64,000 nt of DNA from Peptoniphilus_A olsenii (GTDB lineage Bacteria; Bacillota; Clostridia; Tissierellales; Peptoniphilaceae): the NCBI RefSeq assembly GCF_040545475.1, contig NZ_JBEPMA010000001.1:1-64000 (forward strand), given 5' to 3'. The position numbers and the translations under genes are program-made. The notes under the pieces were generated by a model, which ran no database searches, had not been told where the DNA came from, and saw only the letters and a program-made list of their open reading frames with translations. Positions 7,587 to 16,376 of the stretch are shown one piece after another; the first letter of the stretch is position 1, and each line of letters starts with the position of its first letter.

Positions 7587-8453
7587 ATGAAATTTTTTAA
7601 AAAATTATTTTTTATATGTACGTTGTTTATTTTGATGATGGGAATTGTTTCCTGTTCAAATGATTCTTTAGATAATAAAGAAAGTGATAAAGAAGTAGTG
7701 GAACTTGGATATGTTGAATGGGATACTGAAATAGCTTCTACAAATATATTAAAGCTAGTTTTAGAAGATGAAGGTTACGAAGTTGAAATCACACCTTTAG
7801 ATAATGCTATAATGTGGAGTGGACTTGCTAACAAGGAAATAGATGCAATGGTATCAGCATGGTTGCCAGTTACGCATAAAGATCAATATAATAAATATAA
7901 AGATAAAATTGATGACTTGGGAGCAAATTTAGAAGGTGCTAAAATAGGTTTAGTGGTGCCAAAATATATGGATGTAAATTCAATTGAAGACTTAAGTGAC
8001 GAAGCTAATAAAGAAATAACAGGTATTGAGGCTGGTGCAGGTGTGGTTGCTACAACAGAGAAAGCTCTTAAAGAATATGATAATTTATCTGATTGGAAAC
8101 TCACACCATCATCTTCAGGGGCAATGGTGGCTGCACTTGGGCAAGCTTATGCAAATGAAGAAGATATAGTAGTGACTGGTTGGTCACCGCACTGGAAATT
8201 TCAAACATATGACCTAAAATATCTAGAAGATTCTAAAGGTATTTTTGGTGGAGAAGAAGAAATTAAAACTATGGCTAGAAAAGGCTTGAAAGATGATAAA
8301 CCTGAATTATTTAATATTATAGATAATTTTCATTGGGGTGTTGATGATATTGAGTCTGTAATGTTGGATATTTCTGAAGGGATGTCACCTGAAGAAGCTG
8401 CAAGAAAATGGATTGACAATAATCAAGATAAAGTTGATGAATGGATAAAATAA
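7587..8453 (+). CDS. opuAC: Glycine betaine-binding lipoprotein
   Basis: The 288-residue protein begins with a lipoprotein signal peptide; the lipobox IVSC puts the modified cysteine at residue 23. The mature part has the OpuAC pattern: VELGYVEWDTEIAST near the start, SAWLPVTHKD, and VTGWSPHWKF. The tryptophans in these motifs form the cage that holds quaternary ammonium groups in OpuAC/ProX. AAGGAG at 7577-7582 selects the ATG at 7587 over an upstream in-frame TTG. With the two preceding genes it completes a three-gene osmoprotectant importer. Confidence 0.9.
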   Translation: MKFFKKLFFICTLFILMMGIVSCSNDSLDNKESDKEVVELGYVEWDTEIASTNILKLVLEDEGYEVEITPLDNAIMWSGLANKEIDAMVSAWLPVTHKDQYNKYKDKIDDLGANLEGAKIGLVVPKYMDVNSIEDLSDEANKEITGIEAGAGVVATTEKALKEYDNLSDWKLTPSSSGAMVAALGQAYANEEDIVVTGWSPHWKFQTYDLKYLEDSKGIFGGEEEIKTMARKGLKDDKPELFNIIDNFHWGVDDIESVMLDISEGMSPEEAARKWIDNNQDKVDEWIK

Positions 8454-8482
8454 AGAGAATATATTGAAACTAAATATATATA

Positions 8483-8512
8483 ACAGAGGTTGAAATATGC
8501 CTCTGTTTTTTT
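8483..8512 (+). terminator. Rho-independent terminator of the opuA operon
   Basis: ACAGAGG (8483-8489) pairs with CCTCTGT (8500-8506), followed by seven T. Confidence 0.9.
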
Positions 8513-8625
8513 ATCGAAAATAAATCATAAATTATTCTGTGTAAATATATTAAATGATGAATAATAAGCAATAATCCTTTATTTAAATTCCTTTCTTCTG
8601 ATAAACTATATTTAAAATACATAAT

Positions 8626-8682
8626 TTAAGAATTTCTTAATAATTAATACAATTCTTTGTAATAACTATTTGTTAATATAAT
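8626..8682 (+). promoter_or_regulatory. Palindrome and promoter before the two-component genes
   Basis: TTAAGAA-T-TTCTTAA (8626-8640) is a perfect 7-1-7 palindrome. TTTCTTAAT (8633-8641) recurs as TTTGTAAT (8656-8663) and TTTGTTAAT (8669-8677). A TATAAT -10 lies at 8677-8682. The repeats may be binding sites for the response regulator encoded next; this is inferred from position only. Confidence 0.45.
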
Positions 8683-8695
8683 CATAGGAGGATTT

Positions 8696-9394
8696 ATGAG
8701 AACTTATAATATTTTAATAGCTGAGGATGATAAGGAAATTGCAAGATCAATTGGTATTTATTTAAAAAATGAAAATTTTAAAATTTTTTATGCTTATGAT
8801 GGTCTTGAAGCTCTGGATATTTTTAAAAACGAAAAAATTGATTTAATTATTATGGATTTGATGATGCCTAATCTATCGGGGGAAGAAGCTATAATTAAGC
8901 TTAGAGAAATTTCTGTGGTTCCTATTTTGATTTTATCTGCCAAATCTGAAGATACTGATAAAATATTTGGTCTAAATATTGGTGCAGATGATTATATACA
9001 AAAACCATTTAACCCTATGGAACTTATTGCAAGAGTAAAGAGTAATTTACGAAGATTTTATTCATATGATTTGAAATCCGACAAAAATTATATTGAGATT
9101 GGCAATATAAAACTAGATTTAAATCAAAAAATAGTATACGTAGATGAAGAGGCTGTAAATTTAACATCCATTGAATATAAGATTTTGGAACTTTTAATGA
9201 AAAATCCAAATAAAATTTTTTCTATTGATAATATTTATGAAACTGTATGGAATGAGCCTGCGATTGAAGCCAAAACTGTAACTGTCCACATAAGGAGAAT
9301 TCGTGAAAAAATTGAGGTCAACCCCAAAAAACCAATGTATTTGAAAGTACAGTGGGGACTAGGGTATAAGTTTGAAGATCCAAGGAGGTTATAA
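8696..9394 (+). CDS. OmpR/PhoB-family response regulator
   Basis: The 232-residue protein has a receiver domain (about 1-118) and a winged-helix DNA-binding domain (about 135-230). The acidic pocket is E10-D11-D12, the phosphorylated aspartate is D54 in IIMDLMMP, and the conserved lysine is in QKPFNP. The C-terminal part has LTSIEYKILELLMKNP and TVTVHIRRIREKIE, typical of OmpR-type effectors. AGGAGG precedes the ATG. The kinase gene begins one base after its stop. Target genes are unknown. Confidence 0.9.
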   Translation: MRTYNILIAEDDKEIARSIGIYLKNENFKIFYAYDGLEALDIFKNEKIDLIIMDLMMPNLSGEEAIIKLREISVVPILILSAKSEDTDKIFGLNIGADDYIQKPFNPMELIARVKSNLRRFYSYDLKSDKNYIEIGNIKLDLNQKIVYVDEEAVNLTSIEYKILELLMKNPNKIFSIDNIYETVWNEPAIEAKTVTVHIRRIREKIEVNPKKPMYLKVQWGLGYKFEDPRRL

Positions 9395-9395
9395 C

Positions 9396-11456
9396 ATGGA
9401 TAAAAAATATAATTTAAGAAATTTGATAATATCTTTATTATTAATTGCTGTTATTTCGGTTTTTGTAGGCTTTTATTTACAAGATAAGGCTAATATAAAT
9501 AATACTAGAATTGAAAATCATTTTCACTATTTTATTACAAAGACAATATCTTCTTCTTTGGAAGATGATGTATATGAAGATGACAGTTTGTTCAATTACG
9601 CTGTTAAATCTTATAAGAAAAAATATTATGATTCATTTGGTGATGAAGTAAGAGATCAGGATTTAATTGATACTCAGAAAAAGATTGATAAACTGAAAGA
9701 AAAGGGTTTAAATCCCAATAATTATATTGATGAATATGAATATAATAATGAATTGAACAGTGAGTATAAGACCTTTTATTTGACAAATGATGATATAGGA
9801 GAGCAATTTGACCCCGAGACTTTAAGTTTAGTTGAAAAAGATTTTGGGATAAGAGGTATTGTCAATAATGACAAAGTAATTATAAAGGAAACCATAGTTT
9901 CGGAAAGATTAAATAAATCTGATTATAAAAATTTACCACGAGAATTTAAGAAATTAATAAAAACTGAGCTTAGCGGGATTAATAATAGATACAACATTGG
10001 TAATCTTAAATTTGTTTATTATGGCAATTTAGATGATCCTGTTTTTGAAAATATTAAAACTGAGAAGTTTAATATCACGCTAGAAACTGTTATGATTTTA
10101 TCTATTCTCTGCAATTTGATTTTATCTACTGTATTTGCTTTGTTTATTAAAACTAAAGGAGTAGATAGTTCACGTAAATTGAAGTCAATATTCACTTTAC
10201 CTATAGAATTTGTAGGCATACTATTTTTAATATTCACCTTTACAAGTTCAAATATTATATCATGGCAATTATTTAATAATATTCCAGAATTATTTTTACT
10301 ACTAACAGTATTGGGCAATATTATCATAGCGTTGACTATCTTTTATCTAATAATTAATTTTAAAACTATGTTTATAAAAGATGTAGAAAATTATGTTGTC
10401 AATTATTCTTTAATAGGTCGAGGAATAAAAAAATCTTTCGATGTTTATAATGATTCTTTTAATAAAGATTTAAATGAAGACCAATTTTTAAAATTAAAAA
10501 GAGATTTTTCTATTAAATATTTAATTGTGACTTTAATTTTGTTATTTATTATTATGTTTATTGTAAATTCGCCTGAATTGACTTTACTTTTAATAATTTT
10601 ATCTGTTTTATTTTATTATATTTCAATAAAACTCATGAATGAAATTTCAAGAATTAATTTTGAATCGAATAAAATTGTGATGGGAAATTACAAAAACAAA
10701 ATTGAAAAAAAAGGCAATATGTTTGATAGAATAATTGATAACTTCAACAATATATCTTCAAATTTAGACGAAGCTGTCGAAGATGCCATAAAATCAGAGA
10801 GAATGAAGACTGAACTTATAACTAATGTGAGTCATGATTTAAAAACTCCTTTAACTTCAATTATTAATTTTTCAGATTTAATTAATAATTCGGATAGCAG
10901 TTTGGAAGACAAAAAAGAATATGCAAAAATAATTAATGAAAAATCTCTAAAACTTAAAGTTTTAATAGAAGATTTATTTGATGTATCAAAAGCTAGTTCC
11001 AATAATATAGAGTTATCTAAACAAAAATTAGATTTTAAGTCCTTAGTAGAACAATCTATTGGAGAATGGGAAGATAAGATTAATGAAAAAAATATAAAAT
11101 TAGTTTCAAATCTTCCAGAGGAGAAAGTTATTTTAGAACTTGATGGGCAGAAATTTTCGAGAGTTTTAGATAATCTTTTCTCAAATATAAGCAAATATGC
11201 ACTTGAAAATTCAAGAGTATATATTAATTTATATAATGATGAAAATGTGCGTTTAATTATCAAAAATATATCAAAATATGAACTTGGTATTTCTGAAGAC
11301 GAATTAATAGAAAGATTTACTAGAGGAGAAAAATCTCGAACAACTGCTGGTTCAGGACTTGGTCTTTCAATTGCTTCTTCTTTTGTAAAGGCACATGGAG
11401 CAGATTTTAAAATAGAAGTTGATGGTGACTTATTTAAGACAATTATTGAATTTTAA
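9396..11456 (+). CDS. Membrane sensor histidine kinase
   Basis: The 686-residue kinase has one N-terminal membrane helix (about 8-26), an external domain of about 200 residues, then at least five more hydrophobic segments between residues 228 and 415 before the catalytic core. The phosphorylated histidine is H480 in NVSHDLKTPLTS. The N box (NLFSNISKYA) is near 590 and the G box (GSGLGLSIA) near 652. CAAGGAGG (9381-9388) selects the ATG at 9396. The multi-helix membrane block between sensor and kinase is larger than in usual OmpR-partner kinases. The signal is not evident. Confidence 0.85.
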   Translation: MDKKYNLRNLIISLLLIAVISVFVGFYLQDKANINNTRIENHFHYFITKTISSSLEDDVYEDDSLFNYAVKSYKKKYYDSFGDEVRDQDLIDTQKKIDKLKEKGLNPNNYIDEYEYNNELNSEYKTFYLTNDDIGEQFDPETLSLVEKDFGIRGIVNNDKVIIKETIVSERLNKSDYKNLPREFKKLIKTELSGINNRYNIGNLKFVYYGNLDDPVFENIKTEKFNITLETVMILSILCNLILSTVFALFIKTKGVDSSRKLKSIFTLPIEFVGILFLIFTFTSSNIISWQLFNNIPELFLLLTVLGNIIIALTIFYLIINFKTMFIKDVENYVVNYSLIGRGIKKSFDVYNDSFNKDLNEDQFLKLKRDFSIKYLIVTLILLFIIMFIVNSPELTLLLIILSVLFYYISIKLMNEISRINFESNKIVMGNYKNKIEKKGNMFDRIIDNFNNISSNLDEAVEDAIKSERMKTELITNVSHDLKTPLTSIINFSDLINNSDSSLEDKKEYAKIINEKSLKLKVLIEDLFDVSKASSNNIELSKQKLDFKSLVEQSIGEWEDKINEKNIKLVSNLPEEKVILELDGQKFSRVLDNLFSNISKYALENSRVYINLYNDENVRLIIKNISKYELGISEDELIERFTRGEKSRTTAGSGLGLSIASSFVKAHGADFKIEVDGDLFKTIIEF

Positions 11457-11462
11457 TTTTTT

Positions 11463-11494
11463 AGGCTAAGAGTTTTGCTCTTAGTCTTATTTTA
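11463..11494 (+). terminator. Rho-independent terminator of the two-component operon
   Basis: AGGCTAAGAG (11463-11472) pairs with CTCTTAGTCT (11478-11487), followed by a T-rich tail. Confidence 0.8.
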
Positions 11495-11545
11495 TGTTTA
11501 AGTAAGGGTTTTATTGTGATAATATTAAAACAAGGAAGTGATTAT

Positions 11546-13303
11546 ATGATTTTAGATAAATTGAGAAAAAGCATGGCAGATAATAACATAGATTTTTATA
11601 TAATACCAACTAATGATCCTCACGGGTCAGAATATCTGCCAGATTACTTCAAAGAAAGAGAATTTGTAACTGGTTTTACTGGATCTCAAGGTATTGCAGT
11701 TGTTACACAAGATGATGCATTTTTGTGGGCAGATGGGAGATACTATATTCAAGCTGAAAATCAAATTAAGTCTACTGGTTTTAAATTAAAAAAACAGGGT
11801 TTAGCTGGTGTTTTAAATTATGATGAGTGGATTGAAGAAAATATTTCAGATGGAAATACTATTGGTCTAAATGCTGAATATTTTTCTGAAGACAGTTACA
11901 AAAATATATATTCCAAGTTGAAAAGCAAAAATATAAATATTGTTGATATAGATTTAATAAAAGATATTTGGAATAATAGACCTTTATTGCCAGCAAAAGA
12001 AGCATTTATTCTTGAATTGAAATATTCAGGTAAATCTAGAGTTGACAAAGTTAATGAAATTCGAAATAGCATCAACAAAAAAGGAGCAGAGATAACCGTA
12101 ATTTCATCTCTAGTAGATATTTGTTGGACACTAAATATTAGAGCTGAAGATATTGAAGATACACCTGTGTTAATTTCTTTTTTGATTATAGAAAAGAATA
12201 AAATTATATTATTTACAGATAAAAATAAAGTTCTTTTGATTTCTGACAAACTAAATGATGTTCAAATAGAAAAATATGACGATTTTTATTCTTATTTAGA
12301 AGGGTATAAGGACGAAAAAATATACTTGGACATTAAGAACATAAATCACAGAATTTATTCCATATTGTCTAAAAAGAATATAATTATTGAAGGAAATAAT
12401 ATCTCTTCAAATTTAAAAGCTATAAAAAATGAAATAGAAATCAAAAATTTAGAAGACACTTATATAAGAGATGGAGCTAGCCTTTTCAAATATATTACTT
12501 GGATTAAAGATAAGGTTAAAGAATCACCAATTGGAGAATATGATGCTCAACTAAAATTAGATGCTATTAGAGCAAGTGACGATTTATATATTTCAAATTC
12601 TTTCGGAACTATTTCTGCATATGGACCAAACGCTGCGATGATGCATTATAGTGCCAATGAAAATCAGCAATCAATGATTAAAAATAAAAGTTTTTATTTA
12701 GTTGACTCAGGTGGACAATACTATTCAGGAACGACAGATATAACAAGAACTATAGCAATGGGAGATTTGACTGAAGAAGAGATACATGATTATACTTTAA
12801 CTCTTAAATGCCATTTGAATTTAATGGATTGTGTATTTTTAAAAGACACTTATGATGTAGCACTTGATGGTATTGCAAGATATGAAATGTGGCAAGATAG
12901 ACAGGATTATAAATGTGGTACAGGACATGGAATAGGTTTTGTATTGTCTGTGCATGAAGGACCACAAAGTATTACTAGAGCCAAAGAACCAACAAAGATG
13001 GAAATAGGCATGGTTGTATCTAATGAACCTGGAGTTTATAAAGAATCTAAACATGGTATAAGAATTGAAAATATAATGAGAGTTATAGAGGATTCTGAGA
13101 CTGTGGATTCTGTATTTCATAAATTTAAAACTATTTCATATTGCCCATTTGAACTAGATGCTATAGATATAAATCTTTTGAGTGATAAACAGTTAGAAGT
13201 TTTAAACGAATATCACAAAGAAGTTTTTGAAAAATTAAGTCCATTATTACATGGTAAAGAATTAGAAGAGCTAAAACATGCAACTAGAAAGGTTGTCAGA
13301 TAA
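11546..13303 (+). CDS. pepP: Xaa-Pro aminopeptidase, three-domain (M24B)
   Basis: This cytosolic metallopeptidase removes an N-terminal residue before proline. With 585 residues it belongs to the long, three-domain APP1-like group rather than the 350-residue PepQ group. The N-terminus has the creatinase-type fold, and the C-terminal catalytic domain has all metal ligands: D in LVDSGGQYYSGTTDITRT (about 387 and 398), H in GTGHGIGF (about 460), E in NEPGVY (about 493) and E in GIRIENIM (about 509). AAGGAAG at 11533 supports the ATG at 11546. It lies two bases before uvrC. Confidence 0.9.
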   Translation: MILDKLRKSMADNNIDFYIIPTNDPHGSEYLPDYFKEREFVTGFTGSQGIAVVTQDDAFLWADGRYYIQAENQIKSTGFKLKKQGLAGVLNYDEWIEENISDGNTIGLNAEYFSEDSYKNIYSKLKSKNINIVDIDLIKDIWNNRPLLPAKEAFILELKYSGKSRVDKVNEIRNSINKKGAEITVISSLVDICWTLNIRAEDIEDTPVLISFLIIEKNKIILFTDKNKVLLISDKLNDVQIEKYDDFYSYLEGYKDEKIYLDIKNINHRIYSILSKKNIIIEGNNISSNLKAIKNEIEIKNLEDTYIRDGASLFKYITWIKDKVKESPIGEYDAQLKLDAIRASDDLYISNSFGTISAYGPNAAMMHYSANENQQSMIKNKSFYLVDSGGQYYSGTTDITRTIAMGDLTEEEIHDYTLTLKCHLNLMDCVFLKDTYDVALDGIARYEMWQDRQDYKCGTGHGIGFVLSVHEGPQSITRAKEPTKMEIGMVVSNEPGVYKESKHGIRIENIMRVIEDSETVDSVFHKFKTISYCPFELDAIDINLLSDKQLEVLNEYHKEVFEKLSPLLHGKELEELKHATRKVVR

Positions 13304-13305
13304 AT

Positions 13306-15156
13306 TTGAAAGATTTGAAGGAAAGACTCGACAAACTTCCGGACAAACCGGGAGTTTATATAATGAAAAATGAATTAGATGAAATTATTTATGTAGGCAA
13401 AGCTAAATCACTGAGAAAAAGAGTTAGACAATATTTTGGTTCCTATGGGAAAAGTAGCAAAAAAGTAGCTAATATGGTTTCTAAGATTCACGATTTTGAA
13501 TATATCATAGTAGAAAATGAAGTTGAGTCTTTGGTACTTGAATCTAACTTAATAAAAAATAACTTACCAAAATATAATATTCTATTAAGAGATGATAAAC
13601 AGTATCCATATATTAAAGTTACTACTAACCAACGCTATCCTAGAGTTTTAAAAACAAGGAGAATTTTAAAAGATCAATCTAAATATTTTGGGCCTTATCC
13701 AGATGTATTCGCAGTTAACGAATCCATAGATACTTTTGAAAGAATTTATCCACTACGAACTTGCAATTTAAATTTAGAAAATGTAGAAAAAGAAAATTTC
13801 AGACCATGTTTAAATTATCATATTGGCAAATGCGTGGGACCATGTATTGGAAATGTCGATGACTCCGAATATAATAAAATGATAGATGAAATTTTGAATT
13901 TTCTATCCAGTTCTAATGATGAACTTATAATTAAATTTAACAACAAAATGTTAGAATATTCAAAAAATCTAGAATTTGAAAAAGCTGCAGATATACGAGA
14001 TAGAATTAAAAATTTAGAGTATCTCAAAGAAAGACAGTTAATATCAGATCCTGAAGCAAAAGATGATAAAGATATAATTGCACTTGCAAAAGGTGTTGAT
14101 GAAGCGTTAATACAAATTTTCTTTTTTAGAAATGGCAAAATTATTGGACGTGAACATTATTTAATAAAAGATTATTATAATGATAGTCATAAAGAAATAT
14201 TATCATCTTTTATGAAGCAATTTTACATTGGAGCAAGTTATATTCCTAAAGAAATTATTATTGAAGAATTACCACAAGATTTTGATACTATAGAAAAATG
14301 GCTTACAGAAAGGCGTGGAAATAAAGTAACAATCACCGTACCTGTGAAAGGAACAAAACGTGAGCTTGTTCGTATGGTAAAGAAAAATGCTATTGATATG
14401 ATAGATAAATACGGAGATAAGTATGCAAAAAGATTTGAAACAAATTTATTGGCACTTGAAGAAATAAAAGACTTAATTCACCTCGACAAAATTCCACAAA
14501 GAATCGAAGCATATGACATTTCTAATATATCTGGAGTAGAATCTGTCGGTTCGATGGTGGTGTTTGAAAATGGAGAGTCAAAGAAAAGTGATTATAGAAA
14601 ATTTAGGATTAAGACAATTATAGGTGCGGATGACTACGGCAGCCATAGAGAAGTTATAACAAGAAGATTTAGACGCGGAGTTGAAGAGAAAAAAAGCTTA
14701 AAAGAATCGTCCTTTTCAAATTTCCCTGATTTAATTATGATGGATGGTGGAAAGGGGCAAGTCAATGTTGCAAAAGAAGTCCTAGACAGCTTTGGTATTG
14801 ATATAGATGTTTGTGGACTTGTGAAAGACGAATTTCATACTACTCGAGGTATAATTTATAATGATGTGGAGTATGGACTTCCAGTTGATTCAAAAGGATA
14901 TAAAATGATTTACAAAATACAAGAAGAAGTTCACAGGTTTGTTATTAATTATCACAGGAGTTTAAGAAACAAAACTATGTTTAAATCTGAGCTCGATGAT
15001 ATTGAGCTTATTGGTCCAAAGAGAAAAAGAAATCTTCTTAAACATTTCAAATCCATTGATAAAATAAAAAGTGCAACTATAGATGAATTATTAGAAGTTG
15101 AATCCATGAATAAAGCAAGTGCCACTTCTTTATATAATCATTTTAAAAAGGAGTAA
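13306..15156 (+). CDS. uvrC: Excinuclease ABC subunit C
   Basis: UvrC makes both incisions in nucleotide excision repair with UvrA and UvrB, which are not in this window. The 616-residue length is standard. The GIY-YIG nuclease lies at about 12-95 (PGVYIM, then YVGKAKSLRKRVRQYF). A cysteine cluster follows near 155-180, the UvrB-binding UVR motif at about 204-240 (LEFEKAADIRDRIKNLE), an RNase H-like nuclease at about 370-540 (EAYDISNISG, MMDGGKGQVN), and a C-terminal helix-hairpin-helix (GPKRKRNLLKHFKS). The start is TTG, two bases after pepP, so the genes are probably co-transcribed. Confidence 0.95.
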   Translation: MKDLKERLDKLPDKPGVYIMKNELDEIIYVGKAKSLRKRVRQYFGSYGKSSKKVANMVSKIHDFEYIIVENEVESLVLESNLIKNNLPKYNILLRDDKQYPYIKVTTNQRYPRVLKTRRILKDQSKYFGPYPDVFAVNESIDTFERIYPLRTCNLNLENVEKENFRPCLNYHIGKCVGPCIGNVDDSEYNKMIDEILNFLSSSNDELIIKFNNKMLEYSKNLEFEKAADIRDRIKNLEYLKERQLISDPEAKDDKDIIALAKGVDEALIQIFFFRNGKIIGREHYLIKDYYNDSHKEILSSFMKQFYIGASYIPKEIIIEELPQDFDTIEKWLTERRGNKVTITVPVKGTKRELVRMVKKNAIDMIDKYGDKYAKRFETNLLALEEIKDLIHLDKIPQRIEAYDISNISGVESVGSMVVFENGESKKSDYRKFRIKTIIGADDYGSHREVITRRFRRGVEEKKSLKESSFSNFPDLIMMDGGKGQVNVAKEVLDSFGIDIDVCGLVKDEFHTTRGIIYNDVEYGLPVDSKGYKMIYKIQEEVHRFVINYHRSLRNKTMFKSELDDIELIGPKRKRNLLKHFKSIDKIKSATIDELLEVESMNKASATSLYNHFKKE

Positions 15157-15158
15157 AA

Positions 15159-16079
15159 ATGACAGTAAAATTAAAAGATCTTGTCGAAAATTATGACCTA
15201 GAAATAGTACACAAATCCAGCGATTATGACAAAATAATTATTAATAGTAGTGAAATAAATAGACCTGGTTTACAATTATGTGGGCATTTTAATAAATTTG
15301 TCAATGAGAGAATACAAGTAATTGGTACACAAGAGTGGCATTATTTAAATTCACTCGATGATAAAAATATTAAAGAATCCTTAAATAAATTGTTTCAATA
15401 TAATATTCCTTGTCTAATTTTTTCAAGAAACAATGAAGTTTTTGAAGAAGCGTATTATCTAGCCAAAGAACATGACAGAACACTACTAAAAAGTAAAGAA
15501 CCTACTGCTAAATTAATGTCAAAGATAGTTTCGCATATTGAAGAGGACTTGGCACCTACTATAAGAGTTCACGGTGTACTACTAGATATTTATGGTGTGG
15601 GAGTTTTAATAAAAGGAAGAAGTGGGATTGGAAAAAGTGAAACTGCATTAGACCTTATAACCAACGGTGCTAGGTTAATTGCCGATGATTCAGTAATTAT
15701 TAAAAATATTGATCAAAGACTAATTGGAAAATCACCTGACATAACAAAACATTTTATGGAAATTAGAGGAGTAGGTATAATTGATATTCAAAAAATGTAT
15801 GGTGTAGGTTTTGTGATGGAAGAAAAATCAATTGAAATTATTATTAATCTTGAAGATTGGGACGAATCTAAAGAATATGAAAGACTTGGAATAATTAATA
15901 ATCATGAAACTTTATTGGGTATAGATGTGGCAAAATTTGATATCCCAGTTAAACCTGGCAGACATACTGCAATGATAGTTGAAGTAGCAACTAAAAATTA
16001 TAAACAAAAAGAATTAGGACACAATCCTGCAATTGAATTAAATGCTAGAATATTAAAAAATAAAAAAGATAATATTTGA
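15159..16079 (+). CDS. hprK: HPr kinase/phosphorylase
   Basis: HprK phosphorylates and dephosphorylates HPr on Ser46, linking glycolytic state to carbon catabolite control. The 306-residue protein has the Walker A sequence GRSGIGKSETALDL near residue 153 and the family signature EIRGVGIIDIQKMYGVG near 204-220. The N-terminal domain (1-130) is the usual one. The start follows uvrC by two bases behind AAAAAGGAG. It is the last gene of the pepP-uvrC-hprK run. Confidence 0.95.
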   Translation: MTVKLKDLVENYDLEIVHKSSDYDKIIINSSEINRPGLQLCGHFNKFVNERIQVIGTQEWHYLNSLDDKNIKESLNKLFQYNIPCLIFSRNNEVFEEAYYLAKEHDRTLLKSKEPTAKLMSKIVSHIEEDLAPTIRVHGVLLDIYGVGVLIKGRSGIGKSETALDLITNGARLIADDSVIIKNIDQRLIGKSPDITKHFMEIRGVGIIDIQKMYGVGFVMEEKSIEIIINLEDWDESKEYERLGIINNHETLLGIDVAKFDIPVKPGRHTAMIVEVATKNYKQKELGHNPAIELNARILKNKKDNI

Positions 16080-16376
16080 TTTTGATTAGATTAAAACTAT
16101 TTCTAAATAAATATAAATTTATATTTTATACGTGTGATCACGTATTTTAGATTAATCTATTACGATAATAGTTTGGACAAGTTTTAATATAAATATGTTA
16201 AAAACATAATGTTTGTGACATTCCATATTACGGAATATCTTCCACAATCCACTAATTGCAATATTTGCAGAAAATAAATTTTAATTATATTATTGAATTA
16301 TTCCTTAATAAGTTCTATAATTATATATAGTATGGTTATTTTATATTAATAAAATTAAACAAATTAGGAGGCTAAT
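16080..16376. promoter_or_regulatory. Control region of the pyruvate:ferredoxin oxidoreductase gene
   Basis: Three elements are visible. ATACGTG-TGAT-CACGTAT (16128-16145) is a perfect 7-bp hairpin or palindrome followed by TTTAG; it may end the hprK transcript or be an operator. ATTCCATATTACGGAAT (16220-16236) is an imperfect 17-bp palindrome with ATTCC/GGAAT arms. A strong promoter follows: TTGAAT (16293-16298), 17 bases, TATAAT (16316-16321). A second, weaker pair is TTGCAG (16265-16270) and TATTAT (16288-16293). Confidence 0.6.
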
